Source of the DNA: Pedobacter nanyangensis
GTDB lineage: Bacteria; Bacteroidota; Bacteroidia; Sphingobacteriales; Sphingobacteriaceae
Assembly (NCBI RefSeq): GCF_003313505.1
Contig: NZ_QMHO01000010.1
Coordinates: 1-64,000, forward strand
DNA: 64,000 nt
Reading direction: 5' to 3'
The notes under the pieces were generated by a model. The model made no database searches. It was not told the DNA's origin and saw only the letters and a list, made by a program, of their open reading frames with translations. Below are positions 17,753 through 27,470 of the stretch, piece after piece. Numbering within the stretch: the stretch's first letter is position 1; each line of letters starts with the position of its first letter. Made by a program: the position numbers and the translations under genes.

Positions 17753-20700
17753 CTTGTACAAAAAATTTGGCACTTAACCTCTCGGTAGCTGTTGTCAAGG
17801 TTGCCACATAAACTCCGTACGCCAGTTTGTCTTTAATCTCAAGTATATTCTTGCCACTTTGTAACCAGTAGTCTTGAGTTATTAATCTCCTTCCTGCTAA
17901 ATCAGTTATCGTAAGCTTGGCGTTGGTGTCGTTAGTAACCTCAAACATGAAATTCATTGCCTTATTAATGCCCTGATAAACTTTTAACAATGGCTTTTCC
18001 AATTGAAAATTTACCGATATTATTGTTGGGCCAGACGTATTACCATCGAAATCAAATTGTTTAAGCTGATAATAATTTGTACCCAATATGGGATATTGAT
18101 GTTTGAAATTATAGCTAAAAACCTTGTCTGGTTCGTTGTTCGCTTTAACAGTGGCTAATTTTCCAAACAACTTTCCATCTGCAGAATGCAAAATATCAAA
18201 ATGCGAGTTATTAAGTTCGGTAGCTGTTTTCCAGTTTAATAGAATGCTATTAAACTGTGTTTTTCCAGTAAAAGAAAGCAGAGAAACTGGCAGCGTAGAA
18301 TCGGTTGCCACCTTGTACTTCTCTAACACGGATATTTGCGGTCTATCCTGTCCATTTCTCGGCTCTACAGAAAGTGTATAAGTTCCCCATCTTGGTCCGG
18401 CTGCCCAATAGGTACCATTAATATTTTTACTTTGTAGGTGTGCCAACATATTATCTAAAACCGTTAGCCAACGGGGGTCATTATCTGGCACACCATATTC
18501 ACCTATAAAACCTTTAAGATTGTTGGACGTTAGCCAATTAATAAAAGGTGTTACCCTATTAATTCCAGTATTGGGCGTAGCTTCTTCTATTTCGTAACTA
18601 TTTTGGTATTTACCACTGGCATCTTTATCAAAATATACATGCGCTTCAAATATCAGTTTGCCAGCAGGATCTATCAAATCTTTTAGGTTGTTACTGGCAA
18701 CAGGCCAACGCTGCGCCGAGCTCCAACTGTCTCCGCCCACTAAAATACTGGTTTCTGTATCTACACTTCTAATGGCTGTGACAATGGTTTGCGCTATGCT
18801 TGCCCATGGTGTTGTGGCCAACATATCGTGTGGTTCATTCATGATGCCATATCCCCATATATTTTTATAAGATTTAAACTCATTGGCTAATTGGGTCCAA
18901 ACATCGGCTACGTGTGCAGCAGATAGCTGGGCAGAGCCGATAATATATTCCGTACCATTTATTTTTCTACGGCCATAATTATGCAAATCTAGTATAACCA
19001 ATAGTCCTCTTACTTGTGCGGCACTCACGAAAGTTTTCATTTTAGTTAACTCCTCATTATCTAAATTGCCATTTAATATGGGTTGTATGCGCTCCCATTT
19101 AAAGGGAAGGCGAAACAACTTCAATCCTTTCTGTTTAAAATAATCGAGCTCTGCTGTAGTTGGATAACTATAATGGGGTTCTCCTATTTCCCCAAACTCT
19201 GCCCCGGCCAAATTTACGCCAAATGGCGCTGGGGTTTTTGGTGTCATCTCGTGCTGTATGGCACTTAATGCAACGTAATCAATCTCAACATTTTTATTTA
19301 GGTTTTCGGCAGTAACAGGACTGGGCACATCAAATCTAATGATATTTATATCTCCGCTCCATCTTGGATCGTCACTTAAATAAATGGTGTATTCCTTAAA
19401 ATCGGTATCGTTGGCAGAAATAGGAAATTCTATATAGGCTGCACTAACGGTACCCGTCCACCAATAAAATCTGGCCAAAGTATTTGATGTTTCATTTTTA
19501 AGCCTGATGATTGCTGCATTACTAAATTGGGGATCTATGTATCCATCTGGACAATCAAACTTGATAAGACAATTGGTTTTTGAGGCGGTAAGTTTTAATA
19601 CTCCATTGGCAGTTTGCGCATTGATGTAATTGATAATAGACCATCCTTCTACCTTATCGTTAACCACAAGGTCATTAAATTCCCAAATATGGGTTTGGGC
19701 AGTCTGCTTAATTTCGATGTTGCGTTCTACGGGTTTGTTTATGGTAAAAATTTCATTGGCCAAAGTATTAAGGCCCTGCTCTATAATAGCTTCGTTGGGC
19801 TTGTTAATTAAATATGCATCAAACCTGTTTTTTTGGTTGGTATAGGTACTGCTATTAGTGATGATCAAATTTTGGATATGAGCCTGGCCCGCAGCAAAAT
19901 CTGTCCACAATGCTTGGGGCAAATAGTTCATTTCAATAAACTTTATATCCCTACTTAAAACATATTGGTCTCTATAAGCATCTGTTTTAGCCTTAACCTG
20001 TAATGCCTGCAAATATTGTGGTGTGTTTTTTAGCTGTGCCAGATTTATACCTTGCGCTAGTTCATTCGCTGTAAAAGAGCCTATAAATGAACCATCAATA
20101 TTTAGTGCATATTTACCCGCACTAAGCATTGCGATTTTAAGTCTTTCGTTGTTCAGGTCATTGTTAAAGGGCACAAGTGCTAAAGCTGGTTCAGCATCTG
20201 CCGCAAGGGGAAAAGGCAAACTTTCTGCCTTATATTTAAAGGTAAGGACATTGTTTATAACGTTTAAATCTGTAATGGTACAAAATTCGCTTTTGGCAAC
20301 CGAATTATTCTCTATTTCAATGTTAGCCACATATTGGGGAGCATCGGTGGATTTTAAGAACTGATAGGCCATTACAAAATTGCCCGGAGCAGCCGGATGG
20401 ATACGATCGTTACTAACAATGGTAGACTTGATATTGGTTTGCTGCAACTCCTGATTAATGGTGTTCATTATGGTCCAATAATCGATAGTTTTAAGGTTAA
20501 ACTCAGTGGCCAGTTCATCGATAATAAATGTGCATTTCTGTAGTGCTGCATTAACACCGGGCCTGTTTGCACCCGTCAAATCGCCAGTGTCGTCATAGAT
20601 ACTTGGTTTTTGTAAAATGACCTTGGTATTCGCCTCTAGTAATTTAACGATAACATTTCTGAGATACCCTTTGTAACTATTTAAGGCATTCTGTTTTAGC

Positions 20701-21077
20701 GTTTCGATATTTGCCTCTCCCTGTCTTTCGGGCGCATATAATTCGCGGTTTACATCATTCATGCCAGCCATTACTACAGACCAATTAGCCCCCTTGTTCA
20801 ATATATCATTATTTATTCTTTGTAAAAAGCTATTGGCATTATCGCCCCATTTACCAGAATTGTAGAAAACAACCTTACTATTGGGAAAACGAGTAGCATA
20901 GTATAGCAGTATAAAATTATGGAACCTCCCAACGCCAGACGTACCATGTGTAATGCTATTGCCAATGAAATTGATACGATCACCATCCTTAAAAAAGGAA
21001 TCATTCCTGTGTTGTGAAAAAACTGTGTTTTGAAACAACAACACAAAAAAAATAGGGCATAGCATTAACTTTCTCAT
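17748..21077 (-). CDS. Secreted multidomain SGNH esterase - GH5 glucanase with T9SS sorting domain
   Basis: 1109 aa from the ATG at 21077; a TTG ten codons upstream is not needed, because a signal peptide begins at MRKLMLCPIFFVLLF. Order: SGNH hydrolase (30-245; GNSITH with Ser41, GKWGDN, AGMND, DRIHP); an alpha/beta extension (250-455); a beta-sandwich module of unknown type (465-605, ARFYWW...FKEY...IIRFDVP); a GH5 barrel (617-920; IMNEPH with Glu748, GEYGVPD with Glu860); a fibronectin-III-like region (930-1020); and a C-terminal Por sorting domain. It would deacylate and cut a beta-glycan at the cell surface. The GH5 part resembles subfamily 5 endoglucanases, from memory of the NEPH and HVYFD motifs. 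It is the last gene of its cluster. Confidence 0.85.
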   Translation of the reverse strand: MRKLMLCPIFFVLLFQNTVFSQHRNDSFFKDGDRINFIGNSITHGTSGVGRFHNFILLYYATRFPNSKVVFYNSGKWGDNANSFLQRINNDILNKGANWSVVMAGMNDVNRELYAPERQGEANIETLKQNALNSYKGYLRNVIVKLLEANTKVILQKPSIYDDTGDLTGANRPGVNAALQKCTFIIDELATEFNLKTIDYWTIMNTINQELQQTNIKSTIVSNDRIHPAAPGNFVMAYQFLKSTDAPQYVANIEIENNSVAKSEFCTITDLNVINNVLTFKYKAESLPFPLAADAEPALALVPFNNDLNNERLKIAMLSAGKYALNIDGSFIGSFTANELAQGINLAQLKNTPQYLQALQVKAKTDAYRDQYVLSRDIKFIEMNYLPQALWTDFAAGQAHIQNLIITNSSTYTNQKNRFDAYLINKPNEAIIEQGLNTLANEIFTINKPVERNIEIKQTAQTHIWEFNDLVVNDKVEGWSIINYINAQTANGVLKLTASKTNCLIKFDCPDGYIDPQFSNAAIIRLKNETSNTLARFYWWTGTVSAAYIEFPISANDTDFKEYTIYLSDDPRWSGDINIIRFDVPSPVTAENLNKNVEIDYVALSAIQHEMTPKTPAPFGVNLAGAEFGEIGEPHYSYPTTAELDYFKQKGLKLFRLPFKWERIQPILNGNLDNEELTKMKTFVSAAQVRGLLVILDLHNYGRRKINGTEYIIGSAQLSAAHVADVWTQLANEFKSYKNIWGYGIMNEPHDMLATTPWASIAQTIVTAIRSVDTETSILVGGDSWSSAQRWPVASNNLKDLIDPAGKLIFEAHVYFDKDASGKYQNSYEIEEATPNTGINRVTPFINWLTSNNLKGFIGEYGVPDNDPRWLTVLDNMLAHLQSKNINGTYWAAGPRWGTYTLSVEPRNGQDRPQISVLEKYKVATDSTLPVSLLSFTGKTQFNSILLNWKTATELNNSHFDILHSADGKLFGKLATVKANNEPDKVFSYNFKHQYPILGTNYYQLKQFDFDGNTSGPTIISVNFQLEKPLLKVYQGINKAMNFMFEVTNDTNAKLTITDLAGRRLITQDYWLQSGKNILEIKDKLAYGVYVATLTTATERLSAKFFVQD

Positions 21078-21124
21078 GGTAATAGATGATGAGTTCTGGG
21101 TTGACAATAATTTTACTTGGAAGC

Positions 21125-21168
21125 ATAACTGTTAACTCTACTTTTTAACAAATAAGGTTAACAGTTAT
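21125..21168. repeat. Perfect 12-bp inverted repeat between two esterase-GH5 genes
   Basis: ATAACTGTTAAC (21125-21136) and GTTAACAGTTAT (21157-21168) are exact reverse complements separated by 20 nt, in the 109-bp gap between the paralogous genes. There is no T-run on the minus strand, so an mRNA-processing or stabilising hairpin is as likely as termination. Confidence 0.5.
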
Positions 21169-21186
21169 TAATTTGAGATGATGGAA

Positions 21187-23553
21187 TTATTTTCGGGGCT
21201 GCTCTGTATAGATGTATTTTTCTAAGATTACCATTTGTGGCCTATCTACATCATTTTTAGGTTCTATGGCCAAACGATACTTGTTCCACCATGGGCCAGC
21301 TGCCCAATAGGTTCCGTTCAGATTGTTTTTGGTTAAATAGGTCAAGAAATTATCCAGCGCCACTAGCCATCTAGGGTCGTCATCTGGCACACCGTATTCG
21401 CCAACAAAGCCTCTAAAATTATTTTCCTTTAACCATTTCACAAAAGGGGTTGCTCTTTTAATACCAATATTTGGATCAGCCTTTTCTTCATCATAAGACC
21501 GTTTGTAAGTTCCAGAAGCATCTTCATCGAAATAAATATGCACTTCGAAAATCAAGTCTTTTGATGGGTCTACCAAGTTCTTAAGATTGGCACTAAATTC
21601 CATCCATCGTTCTGCCGAACTCCAGCTATCGCCTCCTACCATAATTGGCGTTTTTTGATCTACTTCTCTAATTTTATTGATACAGGCTTGCGCAATATTA
21701 AACCAAGAGTTAGGTTTAAGCATGTCATGTGGCTCGTTCATTAAACCATAGCCCCAAATATTATCTTTTCCCTTAAATTCTGTTGCAATTTTCCTCCAAG
21801 CATCGGCTACGTGCGCTATAGGCAGGTTTTCAGAATCAATAATTTCTCTAGTTCCATTTACATATCTACGACCGTAATTGTGCATATCTAAAATTACCCA
21901 TAGCTTTCTTTCTCTAGCGGCGTCTACTATAGTCATCAGGCGTTGTAGTTCCAATTGATCTAATTCGCCACCCAACTCGTGCTGCAATCTTTCCCATAAA
22001 AATGGAATTCTTATGAGGGTCATTCCTTTAGATTTGAAGTAATCCAATTCGTCTATAGTTGGGTAAATATAATCTTTTGCATAAATGCCGGGTATTTTGT
22101 TATGGGCAAATTCTGCACCAGCCAAGTTTACGCCAAAAGGAGCTTTGCTTCTATCTGGCATATTTAAATCAGATTTACTAATTTGAAAAGTATGTTCTTT
22201 TGGTCTATTTGTAGTATAAATAACACCAGCAAGACTGTCAATCTGCTTTTCAAACATTCTTTGTGAAGGTTTATCTTTCAGATAATCATCAAATACCTTC
22301 TTAAAATTAGGATATCTGGCGTCATTGGAAGTTTGCATAAAGCTAAGGTAGTTATCCATAAATGCTTTAATGCCATTAAAGTCGCCATTCCATAAATTTT
22401 CTGGCAAATAGCTAAACTCTACAAACTTCAGGTCTCTTACTTTACGTTGAGTATTGCGGTACAAAATTGCCTGTTGTAATACCTTAACCGCTTGTTTATA
22501 TTGTGGTGTATTTTTAAAGTTGGATAGATTAATTCCATTTTCTAAGTTTTGTGCGGTAAAGTTTCCAATAAAAGTACCATCAATGGTTAGTGTATAGCTT
22601 CCTTCGGTTAGCCCTCCTATTTTTAGAGATTGTTTGTTTAACTCTTCGGCAAAAGGAACCAATGCCAAAGCTGGCTCGGCCTCTTGTGGCATAGGAAAAG
22701 GCAAGCTTTCTTCTTTTGCTTTAAATGTTATTGTTCCATCTTTTACCGATAAGTCTTTTACTACAACATAACTTGAGTTTTTAACGGCTCCGTTTTCTAT
22801 TTCTATAGCAGATACTGATGTAGGTGCACTGGTATATTTTAGAAACTGATGTGCCATTACAAAATTTCCGACTGGACCAGGGTGAACCCTGTCGTTACCT
22901 ACTATAGTAGCTTTCGGATCTTTTTGTTGCAACTGTTTGTTGAGTTGCGCCATAATAGTCCAATAATCAATAACTTGGAGCTTATATTTTTTGGCAAGTT
23001 CGTCTATAATGCCTGTACATTTTTTAAGAGCATCGTTAACACCCATTAAATTAGGTACGGGCAAATCGCCTGTTTGATCGTAGATACTTGGCTTTTGAAG
23101 AATAATTTTGGTCTTGGTCTTCAATAACCGCTGGATAACCGTTTCATAGTAGTTCCTATAATCGCTCAGAGCTCGTTCCTTTCTGCTCGGGATATCTGTA
23201 TCTCCCTGTCTTTCGGCCGCATAAAGACTACGGTTTACATCGTTCATACCAGCCATAATGATAGACCAGTTTGCTTTTTTGGGGATAATATCTGCATCCA
23301 TACGGCGCAAAAAACTATTTGCATTATCGCCTTTGATACCTAAATTGTAAACGCTGATATTTAGTTCTGGAAATCTAGTGGCATAATACACTAAAATATA
23401 GTGATGGAAATCGCCACTGTGGGTGATACTGTTGCCAATAAAACTAATCTTGTCGCCAGTTTTAAAAAAGGAATCGGTTCTGCTTTGGGCATAGGCTCCA
23501 TTCATTATCATTCCTACCAGTAGAAGGCAGATTAAGGCAATTCTTTTTTTCAT
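21187..23553 (-). CDS. SGNH esterase - GH5 bifunctional enzyme, no sorting domain
   Basis: 788 aa with signal peptide MKKRIALICLLLVGMIMNGAYAQ. Residues about 25-240 are an SGNH esterase (GNSITH with Ser42, KGDNANSFL, AGMNDVN, DRVHP). An extension runs from 245 to 455 and a GH5 barrel from about 470 to 785 (NLAGAEF, LMNEPHDM acid/base, GEYGVPDDDP nucleophile). It is a clear paralog of the 1109-aa neighbour, but lacks the beta-sandwich module, the fibronectin-like region and the T9SS domain. It therefore probably works in the periplasm while its sister works outside. The pairing of an acyl-esterase with an endoglucanase suggests an acetylated beta-1,4-glycan. The gene is 85 bp downstream of the next GH5 gene. 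Confidence 0.85.
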   Translation of the reverse strand: MKKRIALICLLLVGMIMNGAYAQSRTDSFFKTGDKISFIGNSITHSGDFHHYILVYYATRFPELNISVYNLGIKGDNANSFLRRMDADIIPKKANWSIIMAGMNDVNRSLYAAERQGDTDIPSRKERALSDYRNYYETVIQRLLKTKTKIILQKPSIYDQTGDLPVPNLMGVNDALKKCTGIIDELAKKYKLQVIDYWTIMAQLNKQLQQKDPKATIVGNDRVHPGPVGNFVMAHQFLKYTSAPTSVSAIEIENGAVKNSSYVVVKDLSVKDGTITFKAKEESLPFPMPQEAEPALALVPFAEELNKQSLKIGGLTEGSYTLTIDGTFIGNFTAQNLENGINLSNFKNTPQYKQAVKVLQQAILYRNTQRKVRDLKFVEFSYLPENLWNGDFNGIKAFMDNYLSFMQTSNDARYPNFKKVFDDYLKDKPSQRMFEKQIDSLAGVIYTTNRPKEHTFQISKSDLNMPDRSKAPFGVNLAGAEFAHNKIPGIYAKDYIYPTIDELDYFKSKGMTLIRIPFLWERLQHELGGELDQLELQRLMTIVDAARERKLWVILDMHNYGRRYVNGTREIIDSENLPIAHVADAWRKIATEFKGKDNIWGYGLMNEPHDMLKPNSWFNIAQACINKIREVDQKTPIMVGGDSWSSAERWMEFSANLKNLVDPSKDLIFEVHIYFDEDASGTYKRSYDEEKADPNIGIKRATPFVKWLKENNFRGFVGEYGVPDDDPRWLVALDNFLTYLTKNNLNGTYWAAGPWWNKYRLAIEPKNDVDRPQMVILEKYIYTEQPRK

Positions 23554-23638
23554 TCTTTTGTGTGTTATACTAAGTATTCTCTAAAAACTATTTATTCATC
23601 TATATTAGATATGACATCTTTATTGTCATAACATAAAA

Positions 23639-25921
23639 CTACTTCTTAATCAACTTTTGGCTGTAGAAGATACCGTTATCTTCAACATTTACCAGATAAG
23701 TACCCGAATTAAAAGTTGAAACTTTTAAACCAAATTGCTCGTTTATTTTATCTAAAGTTCCTCTTGTTTCAAAAAGCAATCGACCATCTAAGGTTAATAA
23801 TTTCACTTTTAGTATGCCTTTACCATTATTCAACACCAGTTCTACATGGCTATCCACTGGGTTTGGCACTATCTTCAGTATCTTTCCTTTTGTTAAATTA
23901 GCATTAATGGGCACCAGTTTCTGCAGATGCGTAAATTCTACGTTTGCCGAAACTGATGTTACTATCGGTGCTGATGTTGCTAGTTTAACATAATCGATAT
24001 GCACAGTTTTATTTATCGAACCTGTAATACCGCCAAAAGGCACATCGAAACGGATAATCTTTATACTGTTCTTACTTGTCCAACTGCTAATTTGGCTAAG
24101 GTCAACAACATATTCTTTATATTGGGTATCGTTGGCCGTAATGCTAAAATCGGCATAGCTATAAGCAATATGGTCATGCCAATAAAATCTTGCCTGTGTT
24201 TGGTTGGTTGTATTTTTAAGTCTGACAACAGCATATTTGTGCAGTGTAGTTTGAATGGGATCGAGTGGTGTTACATCATATTTAATGTGATTATTGGCTA
24301 CTACAGTCTGTAAGTTTAATATACCTGCGGAAGTAGCTGGATTGGCATAATTGATAATAGTCCATCCTTCTACTGCATTGGTTACAACCGGGCGATTAAA
24401 TTCCCAATTGTGCATCATGCTACGACTATCAACAACCGCTGAAGTGCTTGATATATTTGCCGTAGTATAATTTTGCAAAACCGACATTTGCACTCTATCA
24501 TTACCATTTTGTGGTTCTACAGATAAGAAATAGTCATTCCACCTTGGTCCTGCCGCCCAATAGGTTCCGTTTATGCCGTTTTCCTTCAGATAGTTGAGCA
24601 TATTATCTAAGGTAACCAACCAACGGCTGTCGTTATTGGGTACACCATATTCGCCAACAAAACCCCTAAGATTATTTGTTTTTAACCATTTTACAAATGG
24701 CGCAACCCTTACCACACCTATGTTGTGCGTAGCCTCTTCCAGATCGTAAGTTTGTGTATACAACCCTCCTGCGTTTTTATCGAAATAAATATGAGCTTCA
24801 TAAATTAGATTGTTAGATGCATCTATCAGATTTTTAAGGTTATCGCTAGCGGTAGGCCATTTACTGGCAGAACTCCAGTCATCTCCCCCAACCATAATTG
24901 CCGTACCCGCATCAACCGTTCTTATCTTTGTGATAATGCCCTGTGCAATATTAAACCAGGGAGCTGTAGTCAACATGCCATGGGGCTCGTTCATTATTCC
25001 ATAGCCATATATATTTTCATAATCTCTAAATACCAGTGCCAGTTTTTCCCATACATCAGCTACGTGTGCAACAGAAAGTGTAGGCGAACCGATAATAATG
25101 GTGTTTCCGTCCATCTTCCTTCTTCCGTAATTGTGCATGTCTAATATCACCCACAAACCACGTGCTCGAGCCGCATCTACAAAAGTTGTCATTTTTGCCA
25201 ATTCGGTAACATCTAGGTTTCCATTTAGCGTAGGCTGGATGCGCTCCCATTTAAAGGGCAGTCTAAATAGTTTCAAGCCTTTTGATTTGAAATAATCCAA
25301 CTCGGCAATAGTTGGATAGCTATAGTCGTTCCCGGGAATATCACCAAATTCTGCACCCGCTAGGTTTACGCCAAAAGGTTGCGCCAATGGAAATTGTATG
25401 GGCGGCGAGGCCGCCAATCTAATATGGTCTACACTAATAGTCTTGCCCAAGGATGCAGCTTGTACATTGCTAGGCAAATCAAACCTAATGATCCGGATAC
25501 CGGCAGTTTGAGCTGTCCAGTTACTATTGGTGCCTAAATTAATTAAGTATTCTTTAAAAGTATTATCATTTGAACTGATAGCAAACTCTATATAATAGGC
25601 TGTACTATTATTCACTCCCCACCAATAAAACCTAGCTGTGGTTTGCGAGGTGGTATTTTTAAGTTTTATAGCTACATATTTATATACAGATGGGTTGTAT
25701 GGGTTGGTATACTCATCAAACCTAATGTTTGAGTTAGACTGTACGCTAAGATTTAGGGTACTGCTAGTTGTGGCGGCGTTAGTATAGCCAACAATATTCC
25801 ATCCATCGGCCTTATTGGCCGCAACTGGGGCATTAAAACTCCATAAAACCGTATTGGCAAACAGCTCATTATAAGCTACACAACATAAAAATATCCCGAC
25901 AAAACAGATTTTTTTAATCAT
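23639..25921 (-). CDS. T9SS-secreted GH5 with two beta-sandwich modules
   Basis: 760 aa. A signal peptide (1-22) is followed by module A (25-170, WSFNAP...ARFYWWG...FKEY...IIRFDLP), a GH5 barrel (182-490; NLAGAEFG, GIMNEPHGM, GEYGVPNND), module B (about 505-650, WEFNRPV...ARFYWHD...YKEYVVDLS...IIRFDVP) and a type A sorting domain beginning KIVPNPVDSHVEL. Module A and B align with one another and with modules in the 1109-aa and 384-aa proteins. GH5 catalytic residues are intact. The protein is expected on the cell surface or released, where the modules could hold the polysaccharide. The upstream terminator at 26027-26058 separates it from the 384-aa gene, so it may have its own promoter. Confidence 0.85.
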   Translation of the reverse strand: MIKKICFVGIFLCCVAYNELFANTVLWSFNAPVAANKADGWNIVGYTNAATTSSTLNLSVQSNSNIRFDEYTNPYNPSVYKYVAIKLKNTTSQTTARFYWWGVNNSTAYYIEFAISSNDNTFKEYLINLGTNSNWTAQTAGIRIIRFDLPSNVQAASLGKTISVDHIRLAASPPIQFPLAQPFGVNLAGAEFGDIPGNDYSYPTIAELDYFKSKGLKLFRLPFKWERIQPTLNGNLDVTELAKMTTFVDAARARGLWVILDMHNYGRRKMDGNTIIIGSPTLSVAHVADVWEKLALVFRDYENIYGYGIMNEPHGMLTTAPWFNIAQGIITKIRTVDAGTAIMVGGDDWSSASKWPTASDNLKNLIDASNNLIYEAHIYFDKNAGGLYTQTYDLEEATHNIGVVRVAPFVKWLKTNNLRGFVGEYGVPNNDSRWLVTLDNMLNYLKENGINGTYWAAGPRWNDYFLSVEPQNGNDRVQMSVLQNYTTANISSTSAVVDSRSMMHNWEFNRPVVTNAVEGWTIINYANPATSAGILNLQTVVANNHIKYDVTPLDPIQTTLHKYAVVRLKNTTNQTQARFYWHDHIAYSYADFSITANDTQYKEYVVDLSQISSWTSKNSIKIIRFDVPFGGITGSINKTVHIDYVKLATSAPIVTSVSANVEFTHLQKLVPINANLTKGKILKIVPNPVDSHVELVLNNGKGILKVKLLTLDGRLLFETRGTLDKINEQFGLKVSTFNSGTYLVNVEDNGIFYSQKLIKK

Positions 25922-26026
25922 TTTAGGTTTAATTTATATTTGGTTTGTTTAACAGAGCGTATAATTATTAGCTATGCTTACTGCCTATAATATCTTAATA
26001 GGAAACAGCTAATGTATTTCATAAAC

Positions 26027-26058
26027 AAGGCTTAACGCTATTACTCTCGTTAAGCCTT
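26027..26058 (-). terminator. Rho-independent-like terminator
   Basis: AAGGCTTAACG (26027-26037) and CGTTAAGCCTT (26048-26058) form a perfect 11-bp stem with a 10-nt loop. It lies 75 bp downstream of the stop of the 384-aa gene. On the minus strand the stem is followed by TTGTTTATG, a weak T-rich tail. Confidence 0.65.
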
Positions 26059-26132
26059 TCGTTGTTCTATTCTTATTTTTTCGTGAAAGAACTGTTCTTT
26101 CTATTAGCTCTTGGCTGTTATTCTCGATTATT

Positions 26133-27287
26133 TTACTTCGCCGTAAATTTTACGCTTGTGGTTTCCGCTTTACCAGCTAAAGTGGCCACATATACACCCG
26201 CAGTTAACTTTACAGAAGAAAGTTCCAGCACATTTTGCCCTTTAGTGAAAGTATAAGGGTTCTCTATAATTTTCCTTCCAGAAATATCTGTAATGAGCAA
26301 TTTTCCTTTATCATTGTTAGTTGCAAATGCAGAAATCTTTATAGCTCCAGTGCCTGCATAAACTTTAAAATCGACGTTCTTAAGACCCGAATTTACCGCC
26401 ACTACTTCAGATTTTCTGGTTTTACCATCGAAATCTACTTGACTTAACTGGTAATAGTTGATTCCCGGCAATGCTTTGGTATCTGTATATTGATAGTTAA
26501 TTGCGCTATTTGAATTGCCTTTTCCCTCTTCGCGAGCAATTTTTTCAAAATTAACCGCATCTGCCGAACGTAATATATCGAAATGCGAATTATTTTCTTC
26601 GGATGCTGTACTCCAATTTAGTTGGATGCCGTTAGCTTGCTTTTTGGCGGTAAAGCTAGCTAAACTCACTGGAAGTGTTTGTAAATCGCTGCCAAACCTA
26701 ATATATTCTATACTAATTGTTTTATTTGCATAATCTGCCGGCAATGAACCACTTCCGGGATGTCCGCTAGGCAAATCGAACCTGATTATCGGCATATTTC
26801 TGTGGGTACCATCTCCTGCAGGTGAAGCATCTGCATCCCCTCCTGTAAATTCCCATTTATTTGTTCCAAAAGAAACTCCATTGCCCGAGAATGCCTCGCT
26901 GGCTAAGTCTATGGTATAATCTTTATAACCAGAATTAGCATCAATAGTAAAAGGTATATATATCCATGCATTAGCATTTCTAAAATAAAATCTGGCAATT
27001 GTTCCGTCAGTTTCGTTAGCCAAACGTACCCTTAGTAATTTATAGATTTTTGTAGCAATGGTAGAAGCAACTCCTGGATTATATTGCAAATAGGCTGCTC
27101 CAGCAGCATTTATTTTAAGATTTAATGCCGTACCCGAATAACTGAAGGTATAATTTACCGATGACCACGATGAGGGCAAATTAGACGTTGCCGGAGGTTG
27201 ATTAAACTTAAATTCCCATAGTTGGGCTTTTGCTCCCAATGCAAAGCATAATAAAAATGATAAAAATAAAGTAGCTGTTTTTTTCAT
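26133..27287 (-). CDS. T9SS-secreted non-catalytic protein (putative glycan-binding module)
   Basis: 384 aa with signal peptide MKKTATLFLSFLLCFALGAKAQ. Residues 22-200 form the same beta-sandwich module seen next to the GH5 domains (WEFKFNQPP, ARFYFRNA, YKDYTIDLAS, IIRFDLP, ISIEYIRFGS). A fibronectin-III-like segment (LPVSLASF..., NSHFDILRSAD, NYYQLSQVDFDG) and a Por sorting domain follow. No catalytic domain is present. A stand-alone, secreted copy of a module otherwise attached to GH5 enzymes argues for glycan binding at the cell surface. It is the first gene after the operator at 27357-27374 and so probably a regulated, highly expressed product. The exact function is unproven. Confidence 0.75.
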   Translation of the reverse strand: MKKTATLFLSFLLCFALGAKAQLWEFKFNQPPATSNLPSSWSSVNYTFSYSGTALNLKINAAGAAYLQYNPGVASTIATKIYKLLRVRLANETDGTIARFYFRNANAWIYIPFTIDANSGYKDYTIDLASEAFSGNGVSFGTNKWEFTGGDADASPAGDGTHRNMPIIRFDLPSGHPGSGSLPADYANKTISIEYIRFGSDLQTLPVSLASFTAKKQANGIQLNWSTASEENNSHFDILRSADAVNFEKIAREEGKGNSNSAINYQYTDTKALPGINYYQLSQVDFDGKTRKSEVVAVNSGLKNVDFKVYAGTGAIKISAFATNNDKGKLLITDISGRKIIENPYTFTKGQNVLELSSVKLTAGVYVATLAGKAETTSVKFTAK

Positions 27288-27356
27288 ACAAAAAGATTTT
27301 AATACTTGGTTAAACGGAAAGAGTTGTACACTCTGTTAATTATTAGCTAATTTACC

Positions 27357-27374
27357 AAGTTAACGCACTAAGTT
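27357..27374. promoter_or_regulatory. PUL operator copy 2 (AACTTA-GTGCGT-TAACTT on the minus strand)
   Basis: Palindrome with one arm mismatch, 70 bp upstream of the 384-aa secreted protein. On the minus strand its right arm runs into TAACTTGG, a near match to the TAnnTTTG -7 element. The downstream TAAATTAGCT is shared with the copy at 14.5 kb. Confidence 0.65.
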
Positions 27375-27470
27375 TTGCATATTTTTTTTGCCATCATTGA
27401 TACTTTTCTGACCATGTACTCAAAATTGTACCACTACATTAGCAATATGCTAGTTAATATCTATTTTATG

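Noticed and set aside
26027..26058. Fifth copy of the PUL operator (contains CTTAACGC)
   Set aside because: The symmetry is that of an 11-bp stem-loop with a 10-nt loop downstream of a gene, not the compact palindrome, and it is better explained as a terminator.
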